A stretch of DNA of 64,000 nucleotides from positions 63,098 through 127,097 of the forward strand of contig JXTC01000321.1 of NCBI GenBank assembly GCA_002914845.1, given 5' to 3'. The notes under the pieces are model-generated. The model saw nothing but the letters and a program-made list of their open reading frames with translations, did not search any database and was not told the origin of the DNA. A program made the position numbers and the translations under genes. The stretch comes from Trema orientale (taxonomy: Eukaryota; Streptophyta; Magnoliopsida; Rosales; Cannabaceae). Shown piece by piece: positions 1 through 11,205 of the stretch (the stretch's first letter is position 1; each line of letters begins with the position of its first letter).

Positions 1-194
1 TTGTAACCCCGTTATGCCCAAACTGTGAAATACTAAATGTATACACATATAATCTTCATAGAATGAACTAACAGTATAATTTAAATAAAATAAAATATTT
101 AACATTATCAGCGAATCGACTCTCGATGACATGATGTAGTGGTCTAGCAAAAGTCTACAGAATCGTTTAAAACCATGCTCTGATACAATTTAAT
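1..194 (-). mobile_element. Ty3/gypsy element: start of internal region with primer-binding site
   Basis: On the minus strand this is the sequence just inside the 5' LTR. Positions 177-188 read GCTCTGATACAA, the reverse complement of a primer-binding site for initiator-Met tRNA (consensus TGGTATCAGAGC) with one mismatch. Six bases separate it from the LTR end at 195. The rest of the internal region (gag-pol) would lie to the left, outside the window. No coding sequence is visible in these 194 bases. The gypsy assignment is inferred from the very long LTR and the PBS type, not from protein. Confidence 0.65.
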
Positions 195-3100
195 TGTAAC
201 ACCACCTTAGTCTAAAGTTATTAGATTAGGAGGTATTATCATTGAATTCCTGAAACTTTAAAAGAAATGCGGAATATATATTTTTTTTATAAAATAAATA
301 TCTCATTAAAGTCTCTATTAAATTCATAATGAAAATACTAACAATAATTTGAAATTAATGTAAGCTACAGAAAAATTTAAAAAAATATAAAATGTCATTA
401 ATAGGAAATAAAAACTAGAAAATATTCAATCAATTTAAATCTAGACCACAAGACCACCATGTCGTCGAGTCGCCTCATCACTACCATCCGATATGCTACT
501 ATTCATCACCTGAAAAATGTTAAATAATATAGTGAGCTAAAAGCCCAGTAAATAACCACAATGCACACAATTGACGAGGCATGCTTTAGTTATTTTCTAA
601 ATAATGTTCTTTGTGATCTTTTTATAATTTTGAAGACGTTTCATTTTAATCCTTGGGAGCGCTCAGTGTAATTCCTAAACTTTTGATAACTAGTGGGCCG
701 TGATTACTGAACCAGTTTTTACTTTGCTACCGATTCCTTGGTAGAACCATATTAGAGGTATAAAGTGAGTGTACCTAGCCTATGTAGCCATACACACATT
801 AATGATCCCGAAAAGGGCCTATCGTCCCCGGAGTCAAAATCATATGGGGCACCTCCCTAATATAGTCTATTATCATTTATCTTTGGTGGGTACGCCGGTC
901 CCCCGCATCCCGTGCCTACTCAGCCCTCTAAACATAGACACACACCAATTTCTTTAAAATCTTACTTTTCAGAATCTTTAATTAATTTAGAAAAATCATT
1001 CCATTGTAAACTATTGCTCTTTTGAAACATACCATTTTATAAAATAATGTCATACATATGGATGACCATGCCTCACGCAAAATAATATGTTATATGTCAT
1101 CAATTTCCACGTAAAACACATATAACACATAATTATACAATGTAAAACATATAAACAATTAAAGCAGTTAAGTATGGTTTACTTACCTTAAGTCCAAGCG
1201 AAAATAAAAAGTCAAGAAAAGTGAGAATGTCCTCCGAATGCTTACGACTTACGTGCTCCGCCTACATCATCGGTATTATAAATACAAATTTGCTTAATTT
1301 ATTTTTCTTATTTCAATGAAATTTCTCAAAAGATTATTTTATCTTTGATGTACTTAAGATGAACATAATTTATGTATAAAACTGAAAATATCAAATATAG
1401 AATACAATCAATATCTCATACAATAATCCCACAAACAATTTCATAGAATACGCTTGTAGTTTAGAACTCCAAAAATTTGTCAAAACAATAACTAAAACTG
1501 ACAGCAGCTCATATAAAAATTATATCTCATTACTCACCAATCAATTTGACGTAAAAATTTCACAACAACATTCTTAACACAATATTTTACTATAAAAAAT
1601 TAAAAGAAATCATAAAATACACTTAAAATTAACATTTATGTATTTTTAGAATTTAACATAAAATCTGTCAATTTTGTTTGTTTTCTGACTAATAGGTACA
1701 AAACGATTTATTTCTCCTACTACAAAAAAATTTTTATATTGAAACTTTTTAGAAACATATTAGACACATATAAACATAATTGAAAATTTTTATTGGCTCA
1801 AAAGGTGATGTTAACTAATTATTCATAATTTATAACCATCGTCTTATAAAACTGTCAGCACCAAATCATAACAGTACACATAAAATTTAGAAAATCATAA
1901 ACAATAATCCATTAAGAAACACTACCTATAAATTTTACATTGGTCATATAACATATCCAAAAATATACTCTTCAAATATTAAATCATGGAGAGTTCTATA
2001 AAAATAATATAAAATCTGAAATCACAGAACAATGTTTATTGACAGATTTTCAGCACACTGACAATGTGTAATCAAAAATTTATTATTATTTAATTAAAAT
2101 ACTATTGGTTCCGAAACTTTTTGAAACTAAATTAGACATCTCCAGAAAGGTCCGCGAAAAAGAAGAATACAAAAATAAATTTTTATCTCTTTATATAAAT
2201 TCGTAGAATACAGAGATCAGTTTTATGAGAAGATTAAACGGTGACATGTTTATGCTAAAGAATATTAAAATTACAAAATAATTAATAAAATTATGTTTAA
2301 TCACATAAATACAGTCAATTAATACTCATTATCATACCTATAGAAAAATTAATAAGTAAACAATCAAAAAAAAAGCATGTGTAGAGATTTTACCCACAAA
2401 ACAAATAAGAGTGTTAAAAAATCTTGAAATTCTTGGACTTAGACTTCTCTTGGAGATTTAAAAATTTAAAGATAGAGAAATACACAAAGGATGATGCTTA
2501 GAGAATTTCCTTCTATATTTTTAGAGAGATGAGGAAGAGATGGAGGTGGCTAGGGTTTAAAAAAGATAGAAATATAAACATTATTATCAATATATATAAT
2601 TGAAATCCTAGTGGAATTAAACTTTAGGTTTCCCTTTTTTCTATTTTTCTTTTTATTTTATTATTATTATTATTTTTTTTTTTCCTTTTATATGTTATAT
2701 AAATGACTCTCCACGGCAGCCCTTTTTTTTATATTTAGTTTAATTAATATATATAGATAAATCTAATTTCTATTTAAATATTAATATATATATATGTGTC
2801 ATAAGAAATTCAAAAATAAATAATTGCATAAATGATATCTTCTTTTTTTTTTTATTACACGATACTTAAATTAAAATTTAAGTACTACATTGTGTCAATT
2901 AAATATTAATAACATTAATGACAACAATTACTTAGTTAATTAACTTCAAATAAATATATTAGATTATATAATTACATTTTTTTTTAGGAATCTACAAAAT
3001 TTTAGTATGCATGTAAGACAATTAGATTCATAATGCACACATAACAAAATATAATATGATAAATAAAAATTCTCAACATGCAGTAAATGTGAACTTTACG

Positions 3101-3256
3101 TTATAATTTTAAATCAGGGCACCTGTACGTCGATCAAGCACTGTTGGACAATATCACTGCATAGAATCAAGTTAGGGACAAATACTATATAAATTAAATA
3201 ACATTAAATACAATTAATAACAAGTAACACTTAGCAATTCTAGGGCATTCTAATCA
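195..3256 (-). mobile_element. Long (3.06 kb) LTR of a gypsy-type retrotransposon, inserted into a copia element
   Basis: The segment begins TGTAAC and ends AATCA on the plus strand, so both ends carry the TG...CA expected of an LTR, and a tRNA-Met PBS abuts its left end. In minus orientation there is a TATA-rich stretch near 2590-2600, followed by a CT-rich leader around 2520-2570, a plausible promoter and start of R. No ORF of note is present. The right end abuts, without linker, an open copia RNase H frame at 3257, so this element interrupted an older copia. The 5-bp target duplicate predicted at the right is TTGGT (3257-3261); its partner is outside the window. Long LTRs of this kind occur in plant Tekay- and Retand/Ogre-type gypsy elements; I cannot choose between them. 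Confidence 0.65.
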
Positions 3257-3811
3257 TTGGTATTACAAGACTATAGGATAACTCTACACAGATCCTCTCA
3301 CTTGAACTTAACTGGTTTTACTGACACAGATTGGGCCACTGATATTGACGATCGAAAGTCTATCACTGGATACTGCGTATATCTTGGTCACAATTTGGTA
3401 ACATGGTGTTCTAAGAAGAAACCAACTGTATCACATTCGAGCACGGAAGCTGAATACCAAAGCTTAGCCAATGGGACTTCTGAAATTCTATGGTTACAAT
3501 CACTTTTACAAGAATTGAGAGTGACATCAACTAGAGTGTCGGTAATTTGGTGTGATAATCTCTCTGCAGTTTCTCTCTCCGTAAATCCAATCCTCCACTC
3601 TAGGACCAAACACATTGAATTAGATCTTTATTTTGTTCGTGAAAGAGTATTAAACAGGACTCTTTCAGTGCAGCATGTACCAACTCTCGATCAAACTGCA
3701 GACATCTTCACAAAGGCCCTGACCAGTCCATTCTTCAGCCGCCTACGAAACAAGCTAGGAGTAACATCCTTAAGAGCGGTTGAATTACGGGGGGATGTTA
3801 GAAATAAATAA
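3257..3811 (+). pseudogene. Ty1/copia polyprotein, C-terminal RNase H part (5'-truncated)
   Basis: This 184-codon open stretch is the end of a copia Pol protein. Visible copia RNase H signatures in order are TDTDWATDIDDRKSITGY, STEAEYQSLA, WCDNLSAVSLSVNP and RTKHIELDLYFVRE, followed by the usual tail ending just before the LTR. The frame is open upstream only to 3254, where the gypsy LTR starts, so the rest of the copia gene was displaced to the far side of that insertion. No premature stop is seen in the remaining part, so the copia was fairly young when it was broken. The apparent TTG start is not a real start. Confidence 0.9.
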
Positions 3812-4097
3812 TACAAGTGGACTTATGCAACCTATGCTTGCATTGCTGCTCCATAACCCTAACATGCCCTTACATTCCTTTTGTCAGCCACGCATTCAAC
3901 CTTTTGTCAATGTTTATGTAATGCTAATATTAATGTAATATTTTATATCTCTTTTATCTCTTTTGTTTATGTCTGCCCATTACCAAATGTCTAGGGCACG
4001 CACCTTATATAATTATTCATGTATATTGTACAAGTTTGAAAAACAATAATACAAACAACACATTTATTCATATTACACTTTCGGCTGTTTTCCTTCA
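3796..4097 (+). mobile_element. 3' LTR of the truncated copia element
   Basis: The LTR starts TGTTAGAAATAAATAATAC directly after a polypurine tract (ACGGGGGGA, 3787-3795) and ends TTCCTTCA at 4097, about 302 bp. It holds a TATATAA box near 4007 and AATAATACAA-type poly(A) signals near 4045. The C-terminal codons of the RNase H frame overlap its first bases, as is usual in copia elements. Confidence 0.8.
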
Positions 4098-4110
4098 ATA
4101 ATGCTATAAT

Positions 4111-4468
4111 TTGGTCCAAAATGTAAACAGATGTTTGTTTTCAATGGAGCCTGTGGTCCTTGAACATTTTAAAAGTGACAAATTATATCATTATTGTAAA
4201 TTCATGGTCGAATTGGTCATTTTTTTTTAGTTAAAGGACGAAATTATGACGAAATTGTCACCTTTTAAAAAGTTCAAGGACTAAAGGTGCTAAAAACCCT
4301 GCTGCAAAAGAAAGAAGAATCCGGAGGCTCCATTACCAAATAAATGTCCGTTTCCAATTTGGACCAAATTGTAGTATATTGTAAATTTAAGAATGAATTA
4401 GTCACTTTTTAGTTTAAGGACGAATTTGTCATATTTTAAAAAGTTCAGGGACCACCGACACTAAAAAC
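4111..4468. repeat. Imperfect direct duplication upstream of LSM5
   Basis: Two diverged copies of one sequence lie in tandem. The first (about 4111-4299) runs from TTTGGTCCAAAATGTAA to CTAAAAACCCT; the second (about 4357-4468) runs from TTTGGACCAAATTGTAG to CTAAAAACCCT and is shorter. It resembles the dispersed 'ggtcc...ttaaggac' type of MITE, but no clean terminal inverted repeat was found. It sits immediately 5' of the LSM5 promoter. Confidence 0.6.
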
Positions 4469-4549
4469 CCTTTTCCTAATAACAAACAGAGAAACCGGTT
4501 AAAAAAAAAAAAAAGAAAAACGGGGAGGATAGTTTGGTCAAACAAGTGT

Positions 4550-4647
4550 TAAAGCCCAACTCAAGTCTCAGCTCAAATACGAGGACTGAGCCGAAAGCTC
4601 CATAGTAGTACGGCCCAAAATCTCTCTCACTACCTCTCTCTGCTTCC
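4550..4647 (+). promoter_or_regulatory. LSM5 promoter-proximal region / 5' UTR with TGGGCY-type elements
   Basis: The 100 bases before the LSM5 ATG contain GCCCAA near 4552 and GGCCCAAAA at about 4613-4621. The latter matches the plant site II / UP1 motif (GGCCCAWWW) known from promoters of housekeeping and translation-related genes. No TATA box is evident. A CT-rich tract (TCTCTCTCACTACCTCTCTC, 4621-4640) precedes the ATG, as in many plant 5' UTRs. The start of transcription is inferred, not seen. Confidence 0.45.
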
Positions 4648-6730
4648 ATGGCGAACAATCCGTCACAGCTACTTCCTTCAGGTCTGTTTCTCTTTCCCTA
4701 ATTCTCCTTTTTCTTACTCGCTCCATCTTTCTATCACTTTCTCGGGAAAATCAAACGGAAAATTTGAAAACTTTTTTTTTTTGGCCGTGGTGGAAAATTC
4801 GCAGAGTTGATTGACCGGTGCATAGGGTCCAAAATTTGGGTCATAATGAAGGGAGACAAGGAGCTTGTTGGTACTCTTCGGGGCTTCGATGTATATGTCA
4901 ACATGGTCCTCGAAGACGTCACTGAGTAGTATGACTCTACTACACTCTTTTGCTAAAACCCTAATGCATTTCTTAGGGTTTTCCTAGTTCCTTTACTGTG
5001 AAATTACCTGCACCTTTATAAGTGAGAATATCAGGATTTGATTTATTTTTCGTGCCTTTTTCTCCTTTTGTTTTATTTGCTTTATATATATATATGTATG
5101 TATGCTTTATATATATATATATGTGTTTTGATTGATGGCAAATTGTGAAAAAGAAAAAGAAATTTGGATCTAATTTGGGTTTTTGTTGGTTTGGGGCTCC
5201 TTTCACTTTACTTTCATTTAGCTTACATGTACTATAGTTTTGCAGAATTGAGAGAGACAGAGGAAACTTTATTCTCTCATGTGTTAACTCAAAGTTTGTG
5301 TAGTAAAATCAGTGTTCAGTTTATTACGGTGTTAAAATGCGAATAAGATTGTAGTGTGGTTCATGATTACGGGTAATATTGTTCAAGTTAGTTGAATTTT
5401 GCATCTTNGGGATTGATTTATTAAAATTGAAGTCTATTTCTTAGACTTCTTACTTGTTGGATGATGGCATTCGGTTACTTTCATTTAGTTCCTTCCATAG
5501 TTCTGTTGTCACTTGTCATTGAACTTACTAACTATTTTTCTTCACACCCGTTTTCCTCTCGATAATTTATGGTTTTCCTGTTATACTTTGCTGACAATAG
5601 GTCTCCACTTTTTCCAATTGCTTTAATATATTTGCAAATATAAGAGTTCTAATGAAGGAAACTAAAGAGACCAATTTTCCATGTCTGGTGTACAGCTACG
5701 ATCATATGCTAAGATGCGGACTACAGTGCTTGTATTATCTGCTTAAACTATAAAAGGAGTCGAGAATGCTACTAATGAAATAAGACTTGAAATAGATTAA
5801 ACATAGAACACGAAATATTTTCCGGATCCTTTATATTGTTCTTTTATTTTTCACCTGTGTTGGTGCTATTACTTTTCTGTTTTCCAGATAAATTATGGCA
5901 TGCCATTTACTGAACAATTCTTAAAGTTGCCTCTTTATCTCCCCTCTCTCTTCGGTCATTAAGGTGCTGTGATTTTAGTGGATACAAGACCGCAACTCCT
6001 TGAGAGCTACCCAATAAATGGTCTAACTTAGTCGTAATGTACACGTCGAAGCACCAGTGCATCAGTATCTTGTAACTGATGCATGGTTCCCTTTGAGAAC
6101 TATGTAGACTGAAAGCTGCTTGATATCACCTAAACCAAACTTTGGTTAACTAGATTCTCTATAGCTCTTTGGTATTCAGCATTTCAACTGTTATATTGAT
6201 TTATTTTGACATCTTGCAACCAAATAGGGGAAAGCTGTACTCATCTTGAATGCCTGCTTCGTCATTACTGTTTTAATAATGGGTCTATAGATATTGTTAC
6301 CCAAGGTTGTGTTGGTTATTGTTGGCTTTGACACTCTACCCTTCACATACACGCACGCAAAATTTCTGTCTTTGCACTTCCATATGTGTTTAGGTATATC
6401 TTAGTGTAATGAAAGGGCTACACCTGAGATGTATTAGACGTCTTAATGTTGATACAGTTCATGCATCTAACTTGTCTAGTGCTTCTTTATTGAAATCACA
6501 GCGAGATCACTGCTGAAGGAAGAAGAATAACCAAGCTTGATCAGATTTTGCTGAATGGGAACAACATTGCAATTGTAAGTAAAACATTGTTGGTTTTTTG
6601 GTTTGCTGTACTCTAGCTTTAAGTTCTTTTCTGCAAGCTTTAGTGGCAAATGCTTATTGAAAGCTAGCCTAACCTAACATTTTTGTGCACAATGCAGCTG
6701 GTTCCAGGCGGTTCACCAGAGCCAGAATGA
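4648..6730 (+). CDS. LSM5: U6 snRNA-associated Sm-like protein LSM5 (4 exons)
   Basis: Exons are 4648-4681, 4805-4928, 6502-6574 and 6698-6730. All introns are GT-AG, in phases 1, 2 and 0. The 264-nt CDS gives 87 aa, close to the roughly 88 aa usual for plant LSM5. The product starts [11 protein letters not shown] and has Sm1 with [19 protein letters not shown], the loop [15 protein letters not shown], and Sm2 with the RNA-binding loop [18 protein letters not shown]5 is a subunit of the nuclear LSM2-8 ring that binds the U6 snRNA 3' end for splicing and of the cytoplasmic LSM1-7 ring in mRNA decapping; in Arabidopsis the gene is also called SAD1. The tail SPEPE differs slightly from the more common acidic ending. 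Intron 2 is long (1573 bp) and contains one N at 5408. Nothing suggests loss of function. Confidence 0.97.
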
Positions 6731-7763
6731 GGACAGCTAACCTCTACACTCTGCTATTTATCTTTGCTTTTCGTGTGGTTGGGGCTGCCTAATTTTTATG
6801 AGAAATTATGCCTTCAGCATGCTCTTTTTTTCTTTTCAGTGTGTTGTATTAACTAGGTGACATTGTTTTAGGATAATGGTCAGGTACTTATCAATTTTCA
6901 TGGTGAATGATAGATTTTTTTTTTTCTTTTTTTTTTCCTCCGGCTAATTTGTAGTGTTATTAAAGTCATTGGTACATCTTATGTTTCCTGAATGTGTCAT
7001 CTGTTGACCATAGAAATACTGATTTGAGAAAGCTTAAAAGAAATGAATTCCCAATGAGAGACTGTAATCATCATATTCATATAATTAGTAACGAATATGA
7101 TGATTTAGAATCTCTATATTGACGAAAGTACGTGCATGGTCTATGGCGATTTTGTTTTGGTTGGCGTAAATGGCCGGCGGTCTGACCGGTTGTATGTTAT
7201 GCATTATTTGGTAAGACAGACTGGTTCTTGTTATGAGCAGTTTCTGTTACTGCTTTGTCTTTGTAGCAAGTGTTAGTCGGCAACGAAACACCAACGCATT
7301 CAGGAAATTGGGCTGGTGACTGGTCTTATCCTTTTAGCAGTTAACATAAATAAGATATTTTCAATTCAGTACAAATTTAGAGAAATTTAAAATATAGAGG
7401 TATAATTTTGTACAAGTTAAATGACAAAGTTTAAATTATAGAAATACGATACCAGAAATGTGATACTTCACGTATTTTTCTTTTTTTTTTTGCATATAAT
7501 CCTAGGGCTCCTTTTGGAATTCAGATTTTGAAGGAAAAAAAAATTACAAAGAAAAAGTCATGGAAAAATAAAGAGGAAAATATTATAGTTTATAGAATTT
7601 TATTTTCACACTTTTGATTTTACTAATCAATGTATAATATTCTATATACTAAAAAATAATATCAAATCAAACTTTTACTTTTCTTGAAAAAAAATTCAAT
7701 CGTTTTTTGTTTCAATCCAAACAAGAGAAAATAGAATCTCCTGAAATTTTTTTTCTTTTCCTC
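6731..7763 (+). other. LSM5 3' UTR and AT-rich intergenic DNA
   Basis: The LSM5 3' UTR probably ends within the first 150-300 bases. T-rich runs (6907-6940) and degenerate AATAAA-like sequence are present, but no single poly(A) signal is convincing. The rest is AT-rich, with no recognisable gene or element. Confidence 0.4.
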
Positions 7764-7817
7764 TAAAATTCCTAAGTTCCAAACAGAGCCTAAAATTCCT
7801 AAGTTCCAAACAGAGCC
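7764..7817. repeat. 27-bp perfect tandem duplication
   Basis: The unit TAAAATTCCTAAGTTCCAAA plus CAGAGCC occurs twice in direct succession without mismatch. It is too short to be an element and looks like a local slippage duplication inside a degraded, foldable AT-rich stretch (about 7500-7820). Confidence 0.85.
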
Positions 7818-8194
7818 TAAAGTTTTTCTTAAGAACTGATATTTATGAAACTGGTACCGACGCGTTAGGTTGGGGTGCTTAAAGCGGGGCCCATTTTAAC
7901 AGGCCTGGAGTTCAAGAACAGGCTCCCCTCATTTACGGAAATGGACCTGACTACGTGTAATTTGGGCCAAAAATTACTATATTAGGAGTTAGGACAACTT
8001 ATCAAAATGAAATTTTTGTGGGAGTCTCAATACTAGTGACGATTTTTTGCTGGGAAATACTAGTGACGATTAGACACTATATTAGCAACCGGTGGTTACA
8101 TATCATAAATATTGTGACAAACCGGCATCGGTCACGTATAGTGACTAGCTCTCATTAATGCTGTTCCTGTCCTCAAAAGTCATTATAAAAAGGG

Positions 8195-8600
8195 TTTCTA
8201 TCACTTTTACATATAAAAAACTAAAAGAATTACAAAAATACGGAACTCAAGTTTTTTTTTCAAATTTTCATACGATTTTTATTAGAAAAAAATCACTTTT
8301 TAAAAAATATTTAGAAAAATACTATGTTTTTAAAATAGTTACTGGTTATCAGTTTCTGGAAACTTGTAACTGGTTACTAGTTACCAGTTATATATCAGTT
8401 ATAAATACCTTTGGTTACTAGTTATCAATTTCTGGAAACTGGTTAACAGAAACTAATTACTATTTTAAAAAATGGTATTTTTCTAAATAATTTTTAAAAA
8501 ATGGTATGTATCTAATAAAAACCGTACCGCACCTTAAAAAAACTTAAACCACCGTATTTTTCAAATTTTTTTTCTAAATTACCGTATAATGTCTAATTTC
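8195..8600. mobile_element. Foldback MITE-like inverted repeat
   Basis: The left arm (8215-8400) and the reverse complement of the right arm (8420-8600) match through several blocks. Examples are AAAATACGG, TTTTTATTAGA, ATTTAGAAAAATAC, TTTTAAAATAGT and TTTCTGGAAAC. The centre is a series of short repeats of the form ACTGGTTA / GTTACTAG. The outer ends are too diverged to fix, and no target duplication was found. It encodes no plausible protein. Confidence 0.6.
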
Positions 8601-8677
8601 CTCTTATAAAAACAGTCCTAAACAAGTTATTTAGCCCAACTTACTCTAGGCAGGTTTAATTTTCCACATTTATGCAT

Positions 8678-8947
8678 GAGAAAATGACATGGTTAAGACA
8701 AACTCGGGCCAAGATAACTTTTTTGTGCATTTTTTAGAAATGACATTTTTAGGAGTGTCAAAGACGTCTTGACCTATGGTCAAGAACTTTTTGACCATAA
8801 AAAAACAATTATTTAGGACTTTTTTATAGTCAAAATGCTCTTGACTATAGGTCAAAACATCCTTGACACTCCTAAAAATGTCAGTTTTAAAAAAATGCAT
8901 AAAAAAGTCATCTTGGCCCAAATTAGTCTTACCCATGTCCTTTTCAC
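8678..8947. mobile_element. 270-bp Mutator-type MITE with TTGACC repeats
   Basis: Terminal inverted repeats start GAGAAAATGACATGGTTAAG on the left and GTGAAAAGGACATGGGTAAG on the right (reverse complement); pairing continues for about 110 bp per arm. The element is flanked by a perfect 9-bp duplication TTTATGCAT (8669-8677 and 8948-8956), typical of Mutator-like elements. The inner part of each arm carries GGTCAAG / CTTGACC motifs. Its terminal sequence matches the right end of the larger element at 57680-60097. Confidence 0.9.
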
Positions 8948-9139
8948 TTTATGCATGAAGCTGAGTTCTTCTATTTACCCAACATATTTTTTAAACCTTA
9001 GTGCACGGACTTATTTACACGACTGCATTGGCATTTTATTTTGAGTATTTATAAGAAATGTCCTTTTTCCCTAGATCAATTTAAAAATGGCATTTTTTTA
9101 CACCTATTTAATGAATAGCCATTTTATAATTTTATTTTG

Positions 9140-9540
9140 ATAAATAGCCATTTTTAGTTGATCTATTTTGTAAAAAATAAATCAAAATATTTTGATATAT
9201 TAATATGAAAAACGACCATTTTCTTAATAAGTTTCAAAATTCGGACATTATTGAACAGTGTTTGAAAAAGGCCATTGCTCAAACAGTGATCCAAAATTTG
9301 GCCACTTAGCGTAAAAACCCTTTAGTTTTTTGTTTTTTCCCCCAATAATTTGACAGGATCTAAAAAAAATAATTCAATTTTATGCAAAATAAATCAATAT
9401 ATGTTGATCTATTAGTATGAAAAGACTAAGTTTCAAAATTCGGCCATTGTTTAATAGTGTTTGAAAAAAGGCCATTGTCAAATAGTGATCCAAAATTTGG
9501 TCATTTGGCTTAAAAACCCTTTTATTTTTTGTTTTTTTTT
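9140..9540. repeat. Tandem duplication of about 200 bp
   Basis: The stretch from about 9165 to 9330 recurs at about 9375-9520. Shared landmarks are TTGATCTATT, AGTTTCAAAATTCGG, ACAGTGTTTGAAAAAGGCC, CAAACAGTGATCCAAAATTTGG and AAAAACCCTTT. It is noncoding, with long T runs following each copy. Confidence 0.7.
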
Positions 9541-9633
9541 TTGGCCCAATAATGTGGCACCCTTTTTCTTTCTTTTTTTTTTTTTTTTTCTTTTTGCTTA
9601 AATATGTGTATTTCCAACCGAAAGAAAAGATAA

Positions 9634-11205
9634 GAGCATCTCCAATAGGAGTGCTATAACTCACGTCAATATTTTATTTAATATACTTTTTAGCATTGTC
9701 CGAAAATGCATCTCCAATAGTATGTCATATTTGACATAATTTTTACCATGTGTTAAAAGATGTGTTAAATATAACACCAAAAATAGCATATGTCAAATTT
9801 TAGTATGTTCGCAAATTTACAATATTACCATTGTAGAATGTATTTAAATTTACAATCTCGCCACTAGCATATATTTGAATTTATGATATTTGTATTATAG
9901 TATAGTTAAAATTTTATAATATCTCCATTATTTGAATTCACAATGTGGCCAAAGTTGAAATGTTTAAACTTTTTTATTTTTTGTTTTTTTTTCTTTTATC
10001 TAAATTTTATTTACAATTTTATCTTCACTAAATTTCGATAAATTAGAACGTCAATTCACTATGTTGTTACTTACATAAAATAAAAAATATTATTCAAACA
10101 CTTTATGAGTGTAATGGAGCTTTTATGATTAACAAATGGATGATAAAACATGAGGATTTCATAGTAGAAAATAGGGTTTTGGGCAAGTTTGGTCCATGTG
10201 TTATTCGCTGATTGGTAAAATGGTCCCTAAGTTAATTTTTTAGCAATTAAGTCCTTAAGTTTTAAAAAGTTTGGCAATTAAGTCCTTTTCGTTTGTTGAT
10301 TTCATAAAATTAAACATGTTTAAGTGAAATAAATTTGTATTTCACTAACATTATTTTGCTTGGAAGGGAAATAAAAAGAAATTTTAAGAAAAATTTTAAA
10401 TTTTTGAGAATTTCTATTTTTTAAAATTTTTATATTATGTTGTTAAATGTTGTTAATTTTTAGTTATTTTTCTTCCAATTCCAACTAATATCAGTAAAAT
10501 ATTGATTTTGACGTTCAAAAACCTTGCATAGGACTTGAAATGCTTAATTCTATCCAATATTTTAACAATTACTCATGAAAAGGGCCTGATTGCCAAATTT
10601 TAAAAACTTAGGGACTTAAATATCAAAAATGATAACTCAAAGTCCATTTTGCCAATCACAAAAAATATAAGGGCCAATCATGCTTAAAATCCTATATTTT
10701 AGAGATGGTCTAATATGATCATTATCTACAATGTGCCCAATTTAATTCTAGCATATGTGAATTTTTACAATATGGTTATTGTATTAAAATTGAAAACATG
10801 TATAAACTTTACAACGTGGCTAATTTAATACATGTGTATCCTTTTCTTATTTAATTTTTTCATTGGATTTTATTCACAATACTGTATTAAGTTTTGCTCA
10901 CTTAAATAGAAGATAAGTGTTCATTCATTAAAAATAAAATAAACCTAAAAAAAAGAATATGAGTTATTATATTAGTAGATAAAGCAAGTAGAACTTTTAT
11001 CCTTAGTAATTAGATGATATAATAATTGGAATTAATAGTAGAAAAAAGAAGAATTGTAAATAAAAATAGGGTTTAAATACAAAATAACATTTTTTAGCAT
11101 GTACCAATTGGAGTGAATCTTAAAAAATGTGTACTGAATATAACTAATCATTTCAAATATAATAATAGCACACTATTTTTTAATATTTTGCATTGGAGAT
11201 GGTTT
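9634..11205. mobile_element. Degenerate TIR element starting GAGCATCTCCAATAG, with a nested MITE
   Basis: The left end GAGCATCTCCAATAGGAGTG follows TAA. Near 11190-11205 the sequence GCATTGGAGATGG is its approximate inverse. Related copies of the motif also occur at 9708-9720 and 10701-10712. GAGCATCTCCAA ends are common in plant PIF/Harbinger-like MITEs. The interior is AT-rich and noncoding and is split by the inverted repeat at 10173-10693. Boundaries and single-element status are inferred. Confidence 0.35.
10173..10693. mobile_element. 521-bp MITE with long inverted repeats
   Basis: The left end AGGGTTTTGGGCAAGTTTGG and the reverse complement of the right end, AGGATTTTAAGCATGATTGG, pair. 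The arms continue with GATTGGTAAAATGG / GATTGGCAAAATGG, AAGTCC...TAAGTTTTAAAA and GGCAATTAAGTCC / GGCAATCAGGCCC. Arms are about 130 bp. No convincing target duplication could be read. This 'ttggtcc...ttaagtcc' type is common in plant noncoding DNA. Confidence 0.7.

Noticed and set aside
5164..5346. 60-codon frame within LSM5 intron 2
   Set aside because: It lies wholly in an intron defined by conserved exons on both sides, with no independent support.
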